Shown: in pieces, positions 29,481 to 37,579 of the stretch | How the letters are laid out: every line of letters begins with the position of its first letter | Position numbering within the stretch: position 1 is the stretch's first letter | Origin: an uncultured Faecalibacterium sp. | GTDB lineage: Bacteria > Bacillota > Clostridia > Oscillospirales > Ruminococcaceae | Length of the DNA: 43,164 bases | Direction of reading: 5' to 3' | Assembly: GCA_900540455.1 (NCBI GenBank) | Contig: UQGD01000019.1 | Span: forward strand, 1 to 43,164 | Made by a program: the position numbers and the translations under genes | The notes under the pieces: generated by a model | Databases searched by the model: none | The model's input: the letters and a program-made list of their open reading frames with translations, nothing else | Told to the model about the DNA's origin: nothing

Positions 29481-30782
29481 TTATTTTTCTGCGTAACTGC
29501 CCAGCACCCCAAGGCTAGGCTTTGCGGTCCGCTCCATGGTTTCACGGTTCACGGCGATCAGGCCGAACTGCATGGCGTAGCCCTTCTGCCACTCAAAGTT
29601 GTCCATCAGGCTCCAATGGAAGTATCCCTTCACCGGGATTCCGTCGGCGATGCAGTGCTGCACACCATCCAGTGCCTGCTGGATAAATGCCACACGGCGG
29701 GTATCATCGGCGGTGGCAATGCCGTTTTCGGTCACGATCAGTTCGCCCTTGAATTCCTCTGCCACCTTGCGAATGACGTGCTCCAGTGCCTGCGGATAGA
29801 ACTCGTAATCCATCTGGGTCAGTTCTGCGCCCTCCGGTGACGGCAGCTGCCCCTGCGGGCCATAAAGGGTGCGGGTATAGTTCTGCACACCCAGAAAATC
29901 ATCGTCTTTGATGTAGGGCAGATAATGGGTGAACTCCTCCTGCCATGCGGCCTCGGCAAAGGTTTCACCACCGGGCTGTGCCTGCAAGTCGTGCAGCGAA
30001 AGGGTCAGGCCCACCTTGACCTGCGGGCAGAGGGCTTTGATGGCATCCCGTGCGGCTGCATGGGCACGCAGCACCAGCAGATCGCCTTCTGGAGTGCGCT
30101 CGCTGACAAAGATATGCGGCTGGGGTGTGCCGAACGCCTGTGCATTCTCCATGGCGGCATACTTCATGTTTTCCATCATCTTCTGGAAATTCATGCCCAC
30201 CTGCACCGTGCCCTCGGCAGACTTCCCGGCCGCTGCGGCATTTTTGGCGGCCTGTTCTGCCATCAGGCGGAACCGCTTGGAGATGGCAGCCAACTGCAAG
30301 CCCATATTGGCCTCGTTGATGGTGCAGACATAGCGCAGCTCGCTGCCCAGCTGTTCCATCACATAGGTCACATAACGTTTAAAATCCTCTACGGTGCTTT
30401 CGGTTTCCCAGCCGCCCTTGCAGATGAGCCATTTCGGGCTGGTGAAGTGCAGCAGCGTCACGATGGGTTCTACGCCATGCGCTTTGCAGCAGGCAATCAC
30501 CTTGCGGTAATGCTCGACGGCTTCCGAGTCGAACTTTCCTTCCTCCGGCTCTACCCGTGCCCACTCGATAGAAAAGCGGTAGGCGTTCAGCCCGGCATCG
30601 GCCAAGAGCTTGATATCTTCTTCGTACCGTTGATAATGGTCGCAGGCAATGCCGCTGGGCTCCGTAAAGCTAGAATGGGGCAGCTGCTCCTGTGCCCAGT
30701 AGTCACTATTTGTATTGTTGCCCTCCACCTGATGGGCTGCTGTTGCAGCACCGATGAAAAAGCCTTTTTCAAATTTCTGCAT
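29481..30782 (-). CDS. GH1 family beta-glycosidase
   Basis: Cytoplasmic TIM-barrel glycosidase of 433 residues, without signal peptide. N-terminal signature FFIGAATAAHQVEG (about 8-21), YRFSIEWARVEPEEG (about 68-82), acid/base Glu 157 in TINEAN and nucleophile Glu 352 in VTENG. The Pro usual after the acid/base Glu is Ala here, so it is a less typical GH1, and the GH1 C-terminal WSLMDNFEW is intact. Likely acts on beta-glucosides, galactosides or related small glycosides brought in by the divergent GPH symporter gene. Start after AGGAAGGGAG. Confidence 0.94.
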   Translation of the reverse strand: MQKFEKGFFIGAATAAHQVEGNNTNSDYWAQEQLPHSSFTEPSGIACDHYQRYEEDIKLLADAGLNAYRFSIEWARVEPEEGKFDSEAVEHYRKVIACCKAHGVEPIVTLLHFTSPKWLICKGGWETESTVEDFKRYVTYVMEQLGSELRYVCTINEANMGLQLAAISKRFRLMAEQAAKNAAAAGKSAEGTVQVGMNFQKMMENMKYAAMENAQAFGTPQPHIFVSERTPEGDLLVLRAHAAARDAIKALCPQVKVGLTLSLHDLQAQPGGETFAEAAWQEEFTHYLPYIKDDDFLGVQNYTRTLYGPQGQLPSPEGAELTQMDYEFYPQALEHVIRKVAEEFKGELIVTENGIATADDTRRVAFIQQALDGVQHCIADGIPVKGYFHWSLMDNFEWQKGYAMQFGLIAVNRETMERTAKPSLGVLGSYAEK

Positions 30783-31010
30783 GATGGTTCTCCCTTCCTG
30801 CGTGTTGCTTGTTGAGGCTATTGTAGCAGACCTGTTTTGCCCCTATGGGACAATAAATCGTGAAGGTGGGCGCAAATTCACGCACCACAAATTATTGCAC
30901 GAATTTTTATCCCTAACTACCGTTTTTTATCCGGCAGTGGCTGTTGCATTCTGTTATTCTTGTGTCAAGAAATGCGGAACCCAGTTCACTTAAAAAGGAG
31001 GAAAATCATC
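30783..31010. promoter_or_regulatory. Divergent control region between GH1 and the sugar symporter
   Basis: About 230 bases without a gene. It is A/T-rich with words such as GCAAATTCACG and TTGCACGAATTT that resemble parts of the control region at 40205-40431, but no -35/-10 pair stands out. Activator-dependent promoters are likely. Confidence 0.35.
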
Positions 31011-32501
31011 ATGTTCCAAAAGAAACCCAGTGCCAGTGAAGTAGACGGTGTCCAGTACCGCCGTGCAAAGCTCTGGCAGATCATCTGCTACGCCTGCAAC
31101 GCCTTTGTGGGCATGAGCGTCTATTCCCTGATCGGTATGGCCAGTTACTCGGCCAGCATCGGCTACGGCATCACCACCGCAACCGTGGGCATCATCCTGA
31201 TGCTGGCCCGCATTCTGGACGGCTTCACCGACCCGATGCTGGCATTCGTCTACGACCGCATCAACACCCGTTTCGGCAAGCTGCGCATTCTGCTGATCAG
31301 CGGCTATCTGATCGAGGCTGTCGGCCTGCTGTGTATGTTCAACCTGTGCTCCAGCAAGGGCTTCGGTCTGCCGGTGTTTGCCCTGACCTACATTATTTAC
31401 ATCATCGGCTATACCGTTACTAACATGACCGCCCAGACCCTGCCGGCTATCATGACCAACGATCCCCGCCAGCGTCCCACCATCGGTGTCTGGACCACTG
31501 CGCTGAACTACTTGGTGCCCATAAGCATGAGTATGCTGACCTACACCGTCATCCTGCCCAAGTGTGGCGGCACCTTTAATCAGGACTTTCTCAGCACGGT
31601 CTGCACCATCGTGCTGATCATTGCCGGCATCGGCACCCTGATCGTCTGCGCCGGCATCTCCGCCTTCGATAAGCCCGAAAACTTCGAGGGCACCAACAAA
31701 AAGCACGAGCCGCTGAAAACTGCGGATATTCTTGAGGTACTCAAGCACAACAAGCCCCTGCAGTGCTACATCGCCTCCAACTCTTCCGATAAGCTGGCAC
31801 AGCAGGTAGGCAGCCAGGCCATCATCAACACGATGATGAACGGCATCCTCATCGGCAACATGGGTCTTGCTACCACCCTTGGCGTGATCAGCATGGTGCC
31901 TTCCATCTTCTTTGCGGCCTTGGGTGCAAAGTATGTGGGCAAAAAAGGCAGCAAGAATGGCATCGTGACCTGGACCTGCGTCAGCATGGCCATCACCTCT
32001 GTGCTGTGTCTGTTCTTCATCTTTACCGACACTCGTCAGATCGGTGTGATCGGCAGCTGGAACATGATCGTTTACGTCCTGCTGACTCTGCTGCTGAATG
32101 GTTCCAATATGTGCATTACCACCTCCAACACCTCTTTCATGGCTGATACCATCGACTACGAGCTGGACCGCAGCGGCCGTTACATCCCGGCTGTCGTCTC
32201 CGGCACTTACAGTCTGGTGGACAAGCTCATCACCTCGGTGGCTGCTGTCATCGCCACCGGTGCGGTCGCCCTTCTGGGTTACACCACCACCATGCCCCAG
32301 CCCACGGATCCCTACACCAGCGGCATCTTCTGGATGACCCTTGCCATCAAGTTCGGTCTGCCCATGCTGGGCTGGATCATCACCCTGATTGCCATGCTGG
32401 GCTGCCCGCTGACCAAGGAGGAAATGGTCAACGTCCAGAAGCGCATCGCAGATAAGAAAGACGCCCTTCGTCGTGAAGTAATTGCAGAAAATATGCAGTA
32501 A
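31011..32501 (+). CDS. GPH-type sugar:cation symporter (MFS_2)
   Basis: A 496-residue membrane protein with about twelve helices of the glycoside-pentoside-hexuronide:cation symporter group. Family features: the charged loop motif DGFTDPMLAFVYDRINTRFGKLR (about 70-92), the typical region between helices 2 and 3, and the second-half MADTIDYELDRSGRYIPAVVSGTYSLVDKL, also a GPH hallmark. Start at 31011 follows AAAAAGGAGG. It is the only sugar transporter in the window and is surrounded by cytoplasmic glycosidases, so it probably imports small glycosides or disaccharides intact. Whether rhamnose or rhamnosides are the cargo is inference. A terminator separates it from the GH2 gene. Confidence 0.93.
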   Translation: MFQKKPSASEVDGVQYRRAKLWQIICYACNAFVGMSVYSLIGMASYSASIGYGITTATVGIILMLARILDGFTDPMLAFVYDRINTRFGKLRILLISGYLIEAVGLLCMFNLCSSKGFGLPVFALTYIIYIIGYTVTNMTAQTLPAIMTNDPRQRPTIGVWTTALNYLVPISMSMLTYTVILPKCGGTFNQDFLSTVCTIVLIIAGIGTLIVCAGISAFDKPENFEGTNKKHEPLKTADILEVLKHNKPLQCYIASNSSDKLAQQVGSQAIINTMMNGILIGNMGLATTLGVISMVPSIFFAALGAKYVGKKGSKNGIVTWTCVSMAITSVLCLFFIFTDTRQIGVIGSWNMIVYVLLTLLLNGSNMCITTSNTSFMADTIDYELDRSGRYIPAVVSGTYSLVDKLITSVAAVIATGAVALLGYTTTMPQPTDPYTSGIFWMTLAIKFGLPMLGWIITLIAMLGCPLTKEEMVNVQKRIADKKDALRREVIAENMQ

Positions 32502-32508
32502 CACCCTG

Positions 32509-32546
32509 CAAAAACCGAAAGGGCTCATACGCTCTTTCGGTTTTTG
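32509..32546 (+). terminator. Terminator between symporter and GH2 gene
   Basis: CAAAAACCGAAAGGGC pairs with GCTCTTTCGGTTTTTG (15 of 16), with T-run. It probably lowers rather than fully stops read-through, since the GH2 gene begins only 43 bases later. Confidence 0.8.
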
Positions 32547-32588
32547 CTGATTCTATCCATCTTTTATGAATATAAAGGAGTTTTTACC

Positions 32589-34796
32589 ATGAGCAAGACC
32601 ATCCTGTTGAATCAGAGCGACTGGCATTTTACCAAGGAGAGCGCCGGTGTCCCCACCGCCGTTATGGGCGAGGCCATTGCCCTGCCCCACACCTGGAACG
32701 CAGTGGACGGTCAGGACGGCGGCAACGATTACTACCGCGGCACCTGCTGGTATACGCTGGCCCTGGCAAAGCCTACCATCCCGGCAGGCGGCAAGGCTGT
32801 TTTGCAGCTGGATGGCGCAGCCATGACCGCCGCCGTCTACCTGAACGGTGAAAAGCTGGCCGAGCACAAGGGCGGCTACTCCACCTTCCGGGTAGACCTG
32901 ACCGACCACCTGAAAGACGAGAACCTGCTGGCCATCAGCGTGGACAACCGCGACAACGACACCGTGTATCCCCAGAAGGCAGACTTTACCTTCTACGGCG
33001 GCATCTACCGGGATGTGACCCTGCACATCGTCCCGGCAGAGCACTTCGCCCTGCCCGCTAATGGCGCACCGGCGCTGAAGGTGACCCCCATCGTCACCGA
33101 CCTTGCCGCCAAGACCGTTGAAGTTACTTTGGAAGCCGCCGTGGTGGGCGCACAGAGCGTAACCTTTGCACTGGAGGGGCAGACCCTTACCGCCCCGGTG
33201 GAAAATGGCACCGCAAAGGTTGTTTTCATGCTGGACAACGCCCACCTGTGGGATGGCGTAGACGACCCCTTCCTCTACACCGTATCTGCCAAGCTGGACA
33301 ATGGCGAGGAGACCTTCGCCCGGTTCGGCTGCCGCAAGTTTGAGATCGACCCCCAGAAGGGATTTATCCTGAATGGCAGGGAATATCCGCTGCGCGGCGT
33401 TTCCCGCCATCAGGACCGTAAGGGTGCGGGCATTGCCCTGACCAACGAAATGATGGAGGAGGACATTGCCCTCATTCTGGAAATCGGGGCCAACACCATC
33501 CGGCTGGCACACTATCAGCACACACAGTATTTCTACGACCTGTGTGATGAAAAGGGTCTTGTCATCTGGGCAGAGATCCCCTACATCACCATGCACATGA
33601 CCAACGGCCGTGCCAACACCCTGACCCAGATGGAAGAGCTGATCGTCCAGAACTACAACCACCCCTGCATTGCCGTGTGGGGCCTGTCCAACGAGATCAC
33701 CGCCGCCTCCGCTGTCAACGAGGATCTGCTGGAAAACCACCGTCTGCTGAACGAGCTGGCGCACAAGCTGGACCCCACCCGCAAGACCACCATGGCAAAC
33801 GTGTTTATGCTGGAGACCACCAGTCCCATTCTGGAAATTCCCGATGTGAACAGCTACAACCTCTACTTCGGCTGGTATCTGGGCGAATTGGAGCAGAACG
33901 ACGAGTTCTTTGACAAGTACCACGCCGATTACCCTGACCGCTGTATCGGCTTTTCGGAGTACGGCGCAGACGCCAACCCCCAGTACCAGAGCAGCCACCC
34001 GGAAAAGGGCGACTACACCGAGAGCTACCAGTGCATTTACCATGAGCATATCGCAAAGATGATTGCCGATCGTCCGTGGCTGTGGGCGACCCATGTGTGG
34101 AATATGTTTGATTTTGCCGCCGATGGCCGTGATGAGGGCGGCAAGCACGGCGAGAACCAGAAGGGACTTGTCACCTTTGACCGCAAGCTCAAAAAAGACC
34201 CCTTCTATCTCTACAAAGCCTATTGGAGCAAGGAGCCCTTTGTACACCTGTGCGGCAGCCGCTATGTGGACCGCGCCGAGGATGTGACCGAGATCAAGGT
34301 CTACTCCAATCTGCCGGAGGTCTCGCTGTACAAGGACGGTCAGCTGGTGGAGACCAAGCAGGGCGACAAGGTGTTTACCTTCCAGCTGCCCATTACCGGC
34401 AAGCACAGCATTGAGGCACGCTCCGGCGAGCACAGCAGCGTGATCCTGGTGAACAAGGTGGACACACCCAACCCGGATTACGCCATGGACAACCGCAAGA
34501 ACGTGACCAACTGGTTTGACGGGGAGCTGGATGCCAGCTGCTGGTCGGTGAAGGACAACATGGCCAAAGCCATGGCAGACCCCAAGGCTGGCCCCATCCT
34601 GAAGCAGATCTCCGATAAGGCCGCCGCTGCCCGCGGCGATGTGGCCGCCGCCGTGAAGGATAACCCGGCTCTGGTGGCCATGATGGAGCGCGCCATGCAG
34701 CGGATGACCATTGAATCCATGCTGATGCAGGCAGGCGCTTCCGAGGAGGACATCAAGCAGCTGAACCGTGTATTGCAGGGTATTTCCAAGGAGTGA
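32589..34796 (+). CDS. GH2 family glycosidase (beta-galactosidase/glucuronidase type) with C-terminal tail
   Basis: Cytoplasmic enzyme of 735 residues. Order: jelly-roll sugar-binding domain (about 10-150; LPHTWNAVDGQDGGNDYYRGTCWY), immunoglobulin-like domain (about 160-260), TIM barrel (from about 275; LRGVSRHQDRKGAG, ANTIRLAHYQH). The acid/base Glu 369 is in GLSNEI and the nucleophile Glu 457 in GFSEYGAD. A beta domain and then an unusual helical tail of about 90 residues follow (from MAKAMADPKAGPILKQISDK to the end). Exact sugar specificity is open. Start at 32589 after AAAGGAG. The next gene begins six bases after its stop, so they form an operon. Confidence 0.94.
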   Translation: MSKTILLNQSDWHFTKESAGVPTAVMGEAIALPHTWNAVDGQDGGNDYYRGTCWYTLALAKPTIPAGGKAVLQLDGAAMTAAVYLNGEKLAEHKGGYSTFRVDLTDHLKDENLLAISVDNRDNDTVYPQKADFTFYGGIYRDVTLHIVPAEHFALPANGAPALKVTPIVTDLAAKTVEVTLEAAVVGAQSVTFALEGQTLTAPVENGTAKVVFMLDNAHLWDGVDDPFLYTVSAKLDNGEETFARFGCRKFEIDPQKGFILNGREYPLRGVSRHQDRKGAGIALTNEMMEEDIALILEIGANTIRLAHYQHTQYFYDLCDEKGLVIWAEIPYITMHMTNGRANTLTQMEELIVQNYNHPCIAVWGLSNEITAASAVNEDLLENHRLLNELAHKLDPTRKTTMANVFMLETTSPILEIPDVNSYNLYFGWYLGELEQNDEFFDKYHADYPDRCIGFSEYGADANPQYQSSHPEKGDYTESYQCIYHEHIAKMIADRPWLWATHVWNMFDFAADGRDEGGKHGENQKGLVTFDRKLKKDPFYLYKAYWSKEPFVHLCGSRYVDRAEDVTEIKVYSNLPEVSLYKDGQLVETKQGDKVFTFQLPITGKHSIEARSGEHSSVILVNKVDTPNPDYAMDNRKNVTNWFDGELDASCWSVKDNMAKAMADPKAGPILKQISDKAAAARGDVAAAVKDNPALVAMMERAMQRMTIESMLMQAGASEEDIKQLNRVLQGISKE

Positions 34797-34802
34797 GTTT
34801 CG

Positions 34803-36617
34803 ATGAGACAGACTTATTGCAACCCCCTTGATCTGGGCTACCGCTATCAGCACATGAAGGAAGGCCCGCGCGTGGCGGGTTTCCGGGAGGGTGCAGACCC
34901 GACGCTGGTTTATTTCAAGGGCAAATATTATCTCTTTGTTTCCATGTCGGCAGGCTTCTGGTATTCGGAGGATCTGCTGAACTGGGACTTCCATGCAGAC
35001 CCCGGCCTGCTGATCTACGACTACGCACCGGATGTGCGGCAGGTGGGCAATTACCTCTATTTCTGCGCCAGCCGCAAGGGACGCAACTGCCCCATTTTGC
35101 GCACCGCTGACCCCCTGATTGAGCCGTTTACCGAAGTGTCTGCCCCCTTTGCCTTCTGGGACCCGGATCTGTTCTGCGATGACGATGGCCGGGTGTACTT
35201 CTACTGGGGCTGTTCCAATACTGCCCCCATCTACGGCGTGGAGCTGAACCCGGACACCATGACCCCCATCGGTGAAAAGCAGGAGCTGATCTTCGGCAAT
35301 GAAACCGTACTGGGCTACGAGCGCCCCGGCAACAACGGCATCGTGGACCGGGAAGCCAGCGTGCTGTACCAGTCCATGAAGCAGTTCTATGACCCCAAAA
35401 CCGGCAAGCTGAATCTGCCGCCGCAGATGGCAAATATCCCCGGTCTGAGTGTCGAAAGTCTGACTGCCATGTTCAACGCCATCGGCAAACCCTACATTGA
35501 GGGTGCCTTTATGACAAAGCATAACGGCCTCTATTACCTACAATACGCCTGCCCCGGCACCCAATACAACACTTACGCCGATGGTGTATACACCTCCCAT
35601 TCTCCGCTGGGCCCCTTTGTGCGGCAGGCATCCAACCCGTTCTCTGCAAAGCCCGGCGGATTCATCACTGGCGCAGGCCACGGCAGTACCATTGCCGACC
35701 GCTATGGCAACTGGTGGCACGCCTCCACCATGCGTATTTCCGTCAACTATGACTTTGAGCGCCGGGTAGGCCTGTTCCCTGCCGGGTTCGACAAGGACGG
35801 GGTTCTCTACTGCAACCAGAACTTTGCCGATTACCCCCACCGCATCCCGGCTGGCAAATTCAATGCCGCCAGCCAGCAACCGGAATGGATGCTGCTGAGC
35901 TACAAAAAACCGGTCACGGCTTCCAGCACCGCAGAAAACAGCAGCCCGGAGCTGGCAGTCAACGAGGACTGCCGCAGCTGGTGGAGCGCCGCCGGTGCAG
36001 AGCCGGGCGAATGGCTCTGCGTGGACCTTGGCAAAGAGAGTGATATCCGCGCCATTCAGGTAAACATGGCGGATGAAAAGCTGGTGGTGGACTTCCCTGC
36101 CGACAGCTACGGCGATGACCGCAAGACCCGCCACATCGAGACCCGGCCCCAGATCTCCCACTACACGGTGGAGACCAGTGTGAACGGAGCGAGCTGGACG
36201 CTGCGCGAAAATGTTGCCCGCGAGTGCTCCAACGGCTACTACGAATATGCAGACGGCATCCGTGCCCGGTACGTCCGGGTGACGGGCGGCGAACTGCCCT
36301 ACGGACAGGCGCTGCGCATCAGCGGCCTGCGGGTGTTCGGTAACGGCGAAGGCGCAAAGCCCGCACAGGCCGAAGCCGCCGGGGCTCGCGTGGATGCACT
36401 GGATGCAAAGATCACTTGGAAGCATATCGAAAATGCACAGGGCTGCAACGTCCGCTACGGCGTTGCGCCTGATAAGCTCTATCTGAGCTGGCTGGTGTAC
36501 GATGCAGACGAAGTGACCCTTTCCACCCTGACCGCCGGGCAGGAATACTACATCTGCGTGGACAGCTTTAACGAAAACGGCATCACGCCGGGTAAGACTT
36601 TCAAACTGGAGGGGTAA
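34803..36617 (+). CDS. GH43 family glycosidase with discoidin-like and FN3-like domains
   Basis: A 604-residue protein without signal peptide. The five-bladed propeller shows the three GH43 acids: Asp 32 (GADPTLVYFKG), Asp 120 (AFWDPDLF) and Glu 233 (YIEGAFM). After about residue 360 comes an F5/8 type C (discoidin-like) domain (KPVTASSTAENSSPELAVNED...WWSAAGAEPGEWLCVDLG, up to about 515), then an FN3-like segment to the end. GH43 enzymes remove arabinose, xylose or galactose from plant side chains. It starts six bases after GH2 with its ribosome site in the GH2 end, and precedes the TIM-barrel gene by three bases. Confidence 0.9.
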   Translation: MRQTYCNPLDLGYRYQHMKEGPRVAGFREGADPTLVYFKGKYYLFVSMSAGFWYSEDLLNWDFHADPGLLIYDYAPDVRQVGNYLYFCASRKGRNCPILRTADPLIEPFTEVSAPFAFWDPDLFCDDDGRVYFYWGCSNTAPIYGVELNPDTMTPIGEKQELIFGNETVLGYERPGNNGIVDREASVLYQSMKQFYDPKTGKLNLPPQMANIPGLSVESLTAMFNAIGKPYIEGAFMTKHNGLYYLQYACPGTQYNTYADGVYTSHSPLGPFVRQASNPFSAKPGGFITGAGHGSTIADRYGNWWHASTMRISVNYDFERRVGLFPAGFDKDGVLYCNQNFADYPHRIPAGKFNAASQQPEWMLLSYKKPVTASSTAENSSPELAVNEDCRSWWSAAGAEPGEWLCVDLGKESDIRAIQVNMADEKLVVDFPADSYGDDRKTRHIETRPQISHYTVETSVNGASWTLRENVARECSNGYYEYADGIRARYVRVTGGELPYGQALRISGLRVFGNGEGAKPAQAEAAGARVDALDAKITWKHIENAQGCNVRYGVAPDKLYLSWLVYDADEVTLSTLTAGQEYYICVDSFNENGITPGKTFKLEG

Positions 36618-36620
36618 AAT

Positions 36621-37469
36621 ATGCCCATCAAAGCTGTGCAGCAATTTATGCTGGGCACTGTACTAAGCAATGAGCAGCAGGCAAAAGAGACCCTTGCTGC
36701 CATGAAAGCCGCCGGGTACGATGGCATTGAATTGTGTGGATTTATGATCCACCCCATCGGCTTTGTGGTAAAGCTGCTGACCAAGGCCGCCGGGATGCCG
36801 GTGGGCAAGGGCGGCAATCTGGACTGGCACAAGCTGGTGCAGGAGGCCGGCCTTCGGGTGGTCAGTCTGCACACCGACCTTGGCAGTTTGGAACGGGATG
36901 CCCACGCAGTGGCCGAGGAGGCCAAAAGCTTCGGCACACAGTATGTGGTCATCACCGGGATGTACCGCTTTGATTACGGCGATGAAGCCGTTATGCACCA
37001 GCTTGCGCAGCGGCTGAACAAAGCCGGCGAGACTCTGACAGCCGAGGGCATCCACCTGCTCTACCACAACCACAACTGCGAGCTGCGGCATGTGAACGCA
37101 GAAAAGCGCGCCTACGACATCCTCTTAGAAGAGACCGACCCTGCCTTTGTCAACTTTGAGTTTGACAGCTACTGGTTCACCGAGGGCGGTGCAAATGCGC
37201 TGGCATGGATGCAGCGGCTTGGTCCCCGCATGAAGCTGTGGCACATCAACGACCGGGGCACCCGCATCACCGGCAGTGCCATCACGCCTATCCTGAAAAC
37301 CGACAGCATGGAGCTGGGCACCGGCAACATGGACTTGGACAGCCTGATGGCGCAGGCCCTTGCCGTGGAGGTGGATGCCGTTATTCTGGAAAGCCACCGC
37401 AATTGGGTGGACAATTCCCCCATCAAGAGCTTCCAGCTCAGTGCAAAATACCTTGCGCAAAAATTCTGA
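36621..37469 (+). CDS. Sugar phosphate isomerase/epimerase-like TIM-barrel protein
   Basis: A 282-residue protein of the xylose-isomerase-like (AP endonuclease 2) TIM-barrel family. Characteristic strands: AGYDGIELCGF (about 31-41), VVSLHTD (about 80-86), LLYHNHNCELRH (about 146-157), FVNFEFDSYW (about 176-185), MKLWHINDRG (about 204-213) and VILESHRNW (about 253-261). These supply the His, Asp and Glu residues that bind a divalent metal. It is the last gene of the GH2-GH43 operon. Members act as isomerases, epimerases, dehydratases or, in some cases, lyases on 3-keto-glycosides; which applies here cannot be told. Confidence 0.85.
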   Translation: MPIKAVQQFMLGTVLSNEQQAKETLAAMKAAGYDGIELCGFMIHPIGFVVKLLTKAAGMPVGKGGNLDWHKLVQEAGLRVVSLHTDLGSLERDAHAVAEEAKSFGTQYVVITGMYRFDYGDEAVMHQLAQRLNKAGETLTAEGIHLLYHNHNCELRHVNAEKRAYDILLEETDPAFVNFEFDSYWFTEGGANALAWMQRLGPRMKLWHINDRGTRITGSAITPILKTDSMELGTGNMDLDSLMAQALAVEVDAVILESHRNWVDNSPIKSFQLSAKYLAQKF

Positions 37470-37518
37470 CCTGCCATTCTCTCATTATTTTCTTCTTCAT
37501 TATCCCCATAAAAGCAAT

Positions 37519-37551
37519 GCCCCGCACCGGTTACTCCTTCCGGTGCGGGGC
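37519..37551. terminator. Two-way terminator between the TIM-barrel and GH78 genes
   Basis: GCCCCGCACCGG pairs perfectly with CCGGTGCGGGGC around a nine-base loop. G/C-rich stem, with only a modest T-run (GTTGTGTTTT) on the plus side. Confidence 0.75.
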
Positions 37552-37579
37552 GTTGTGTTTTGCGGGGAATCTTTTTGCG

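Noticed and set aside
32553..35522. A 989-codon open frame on the minus strand
   Set aside because: It is antisense to the GH2 and GH43 genes, whose catalytic motifs are clear. High-GC third positions keep the opposite strand open; the translation has no recognisable domain.
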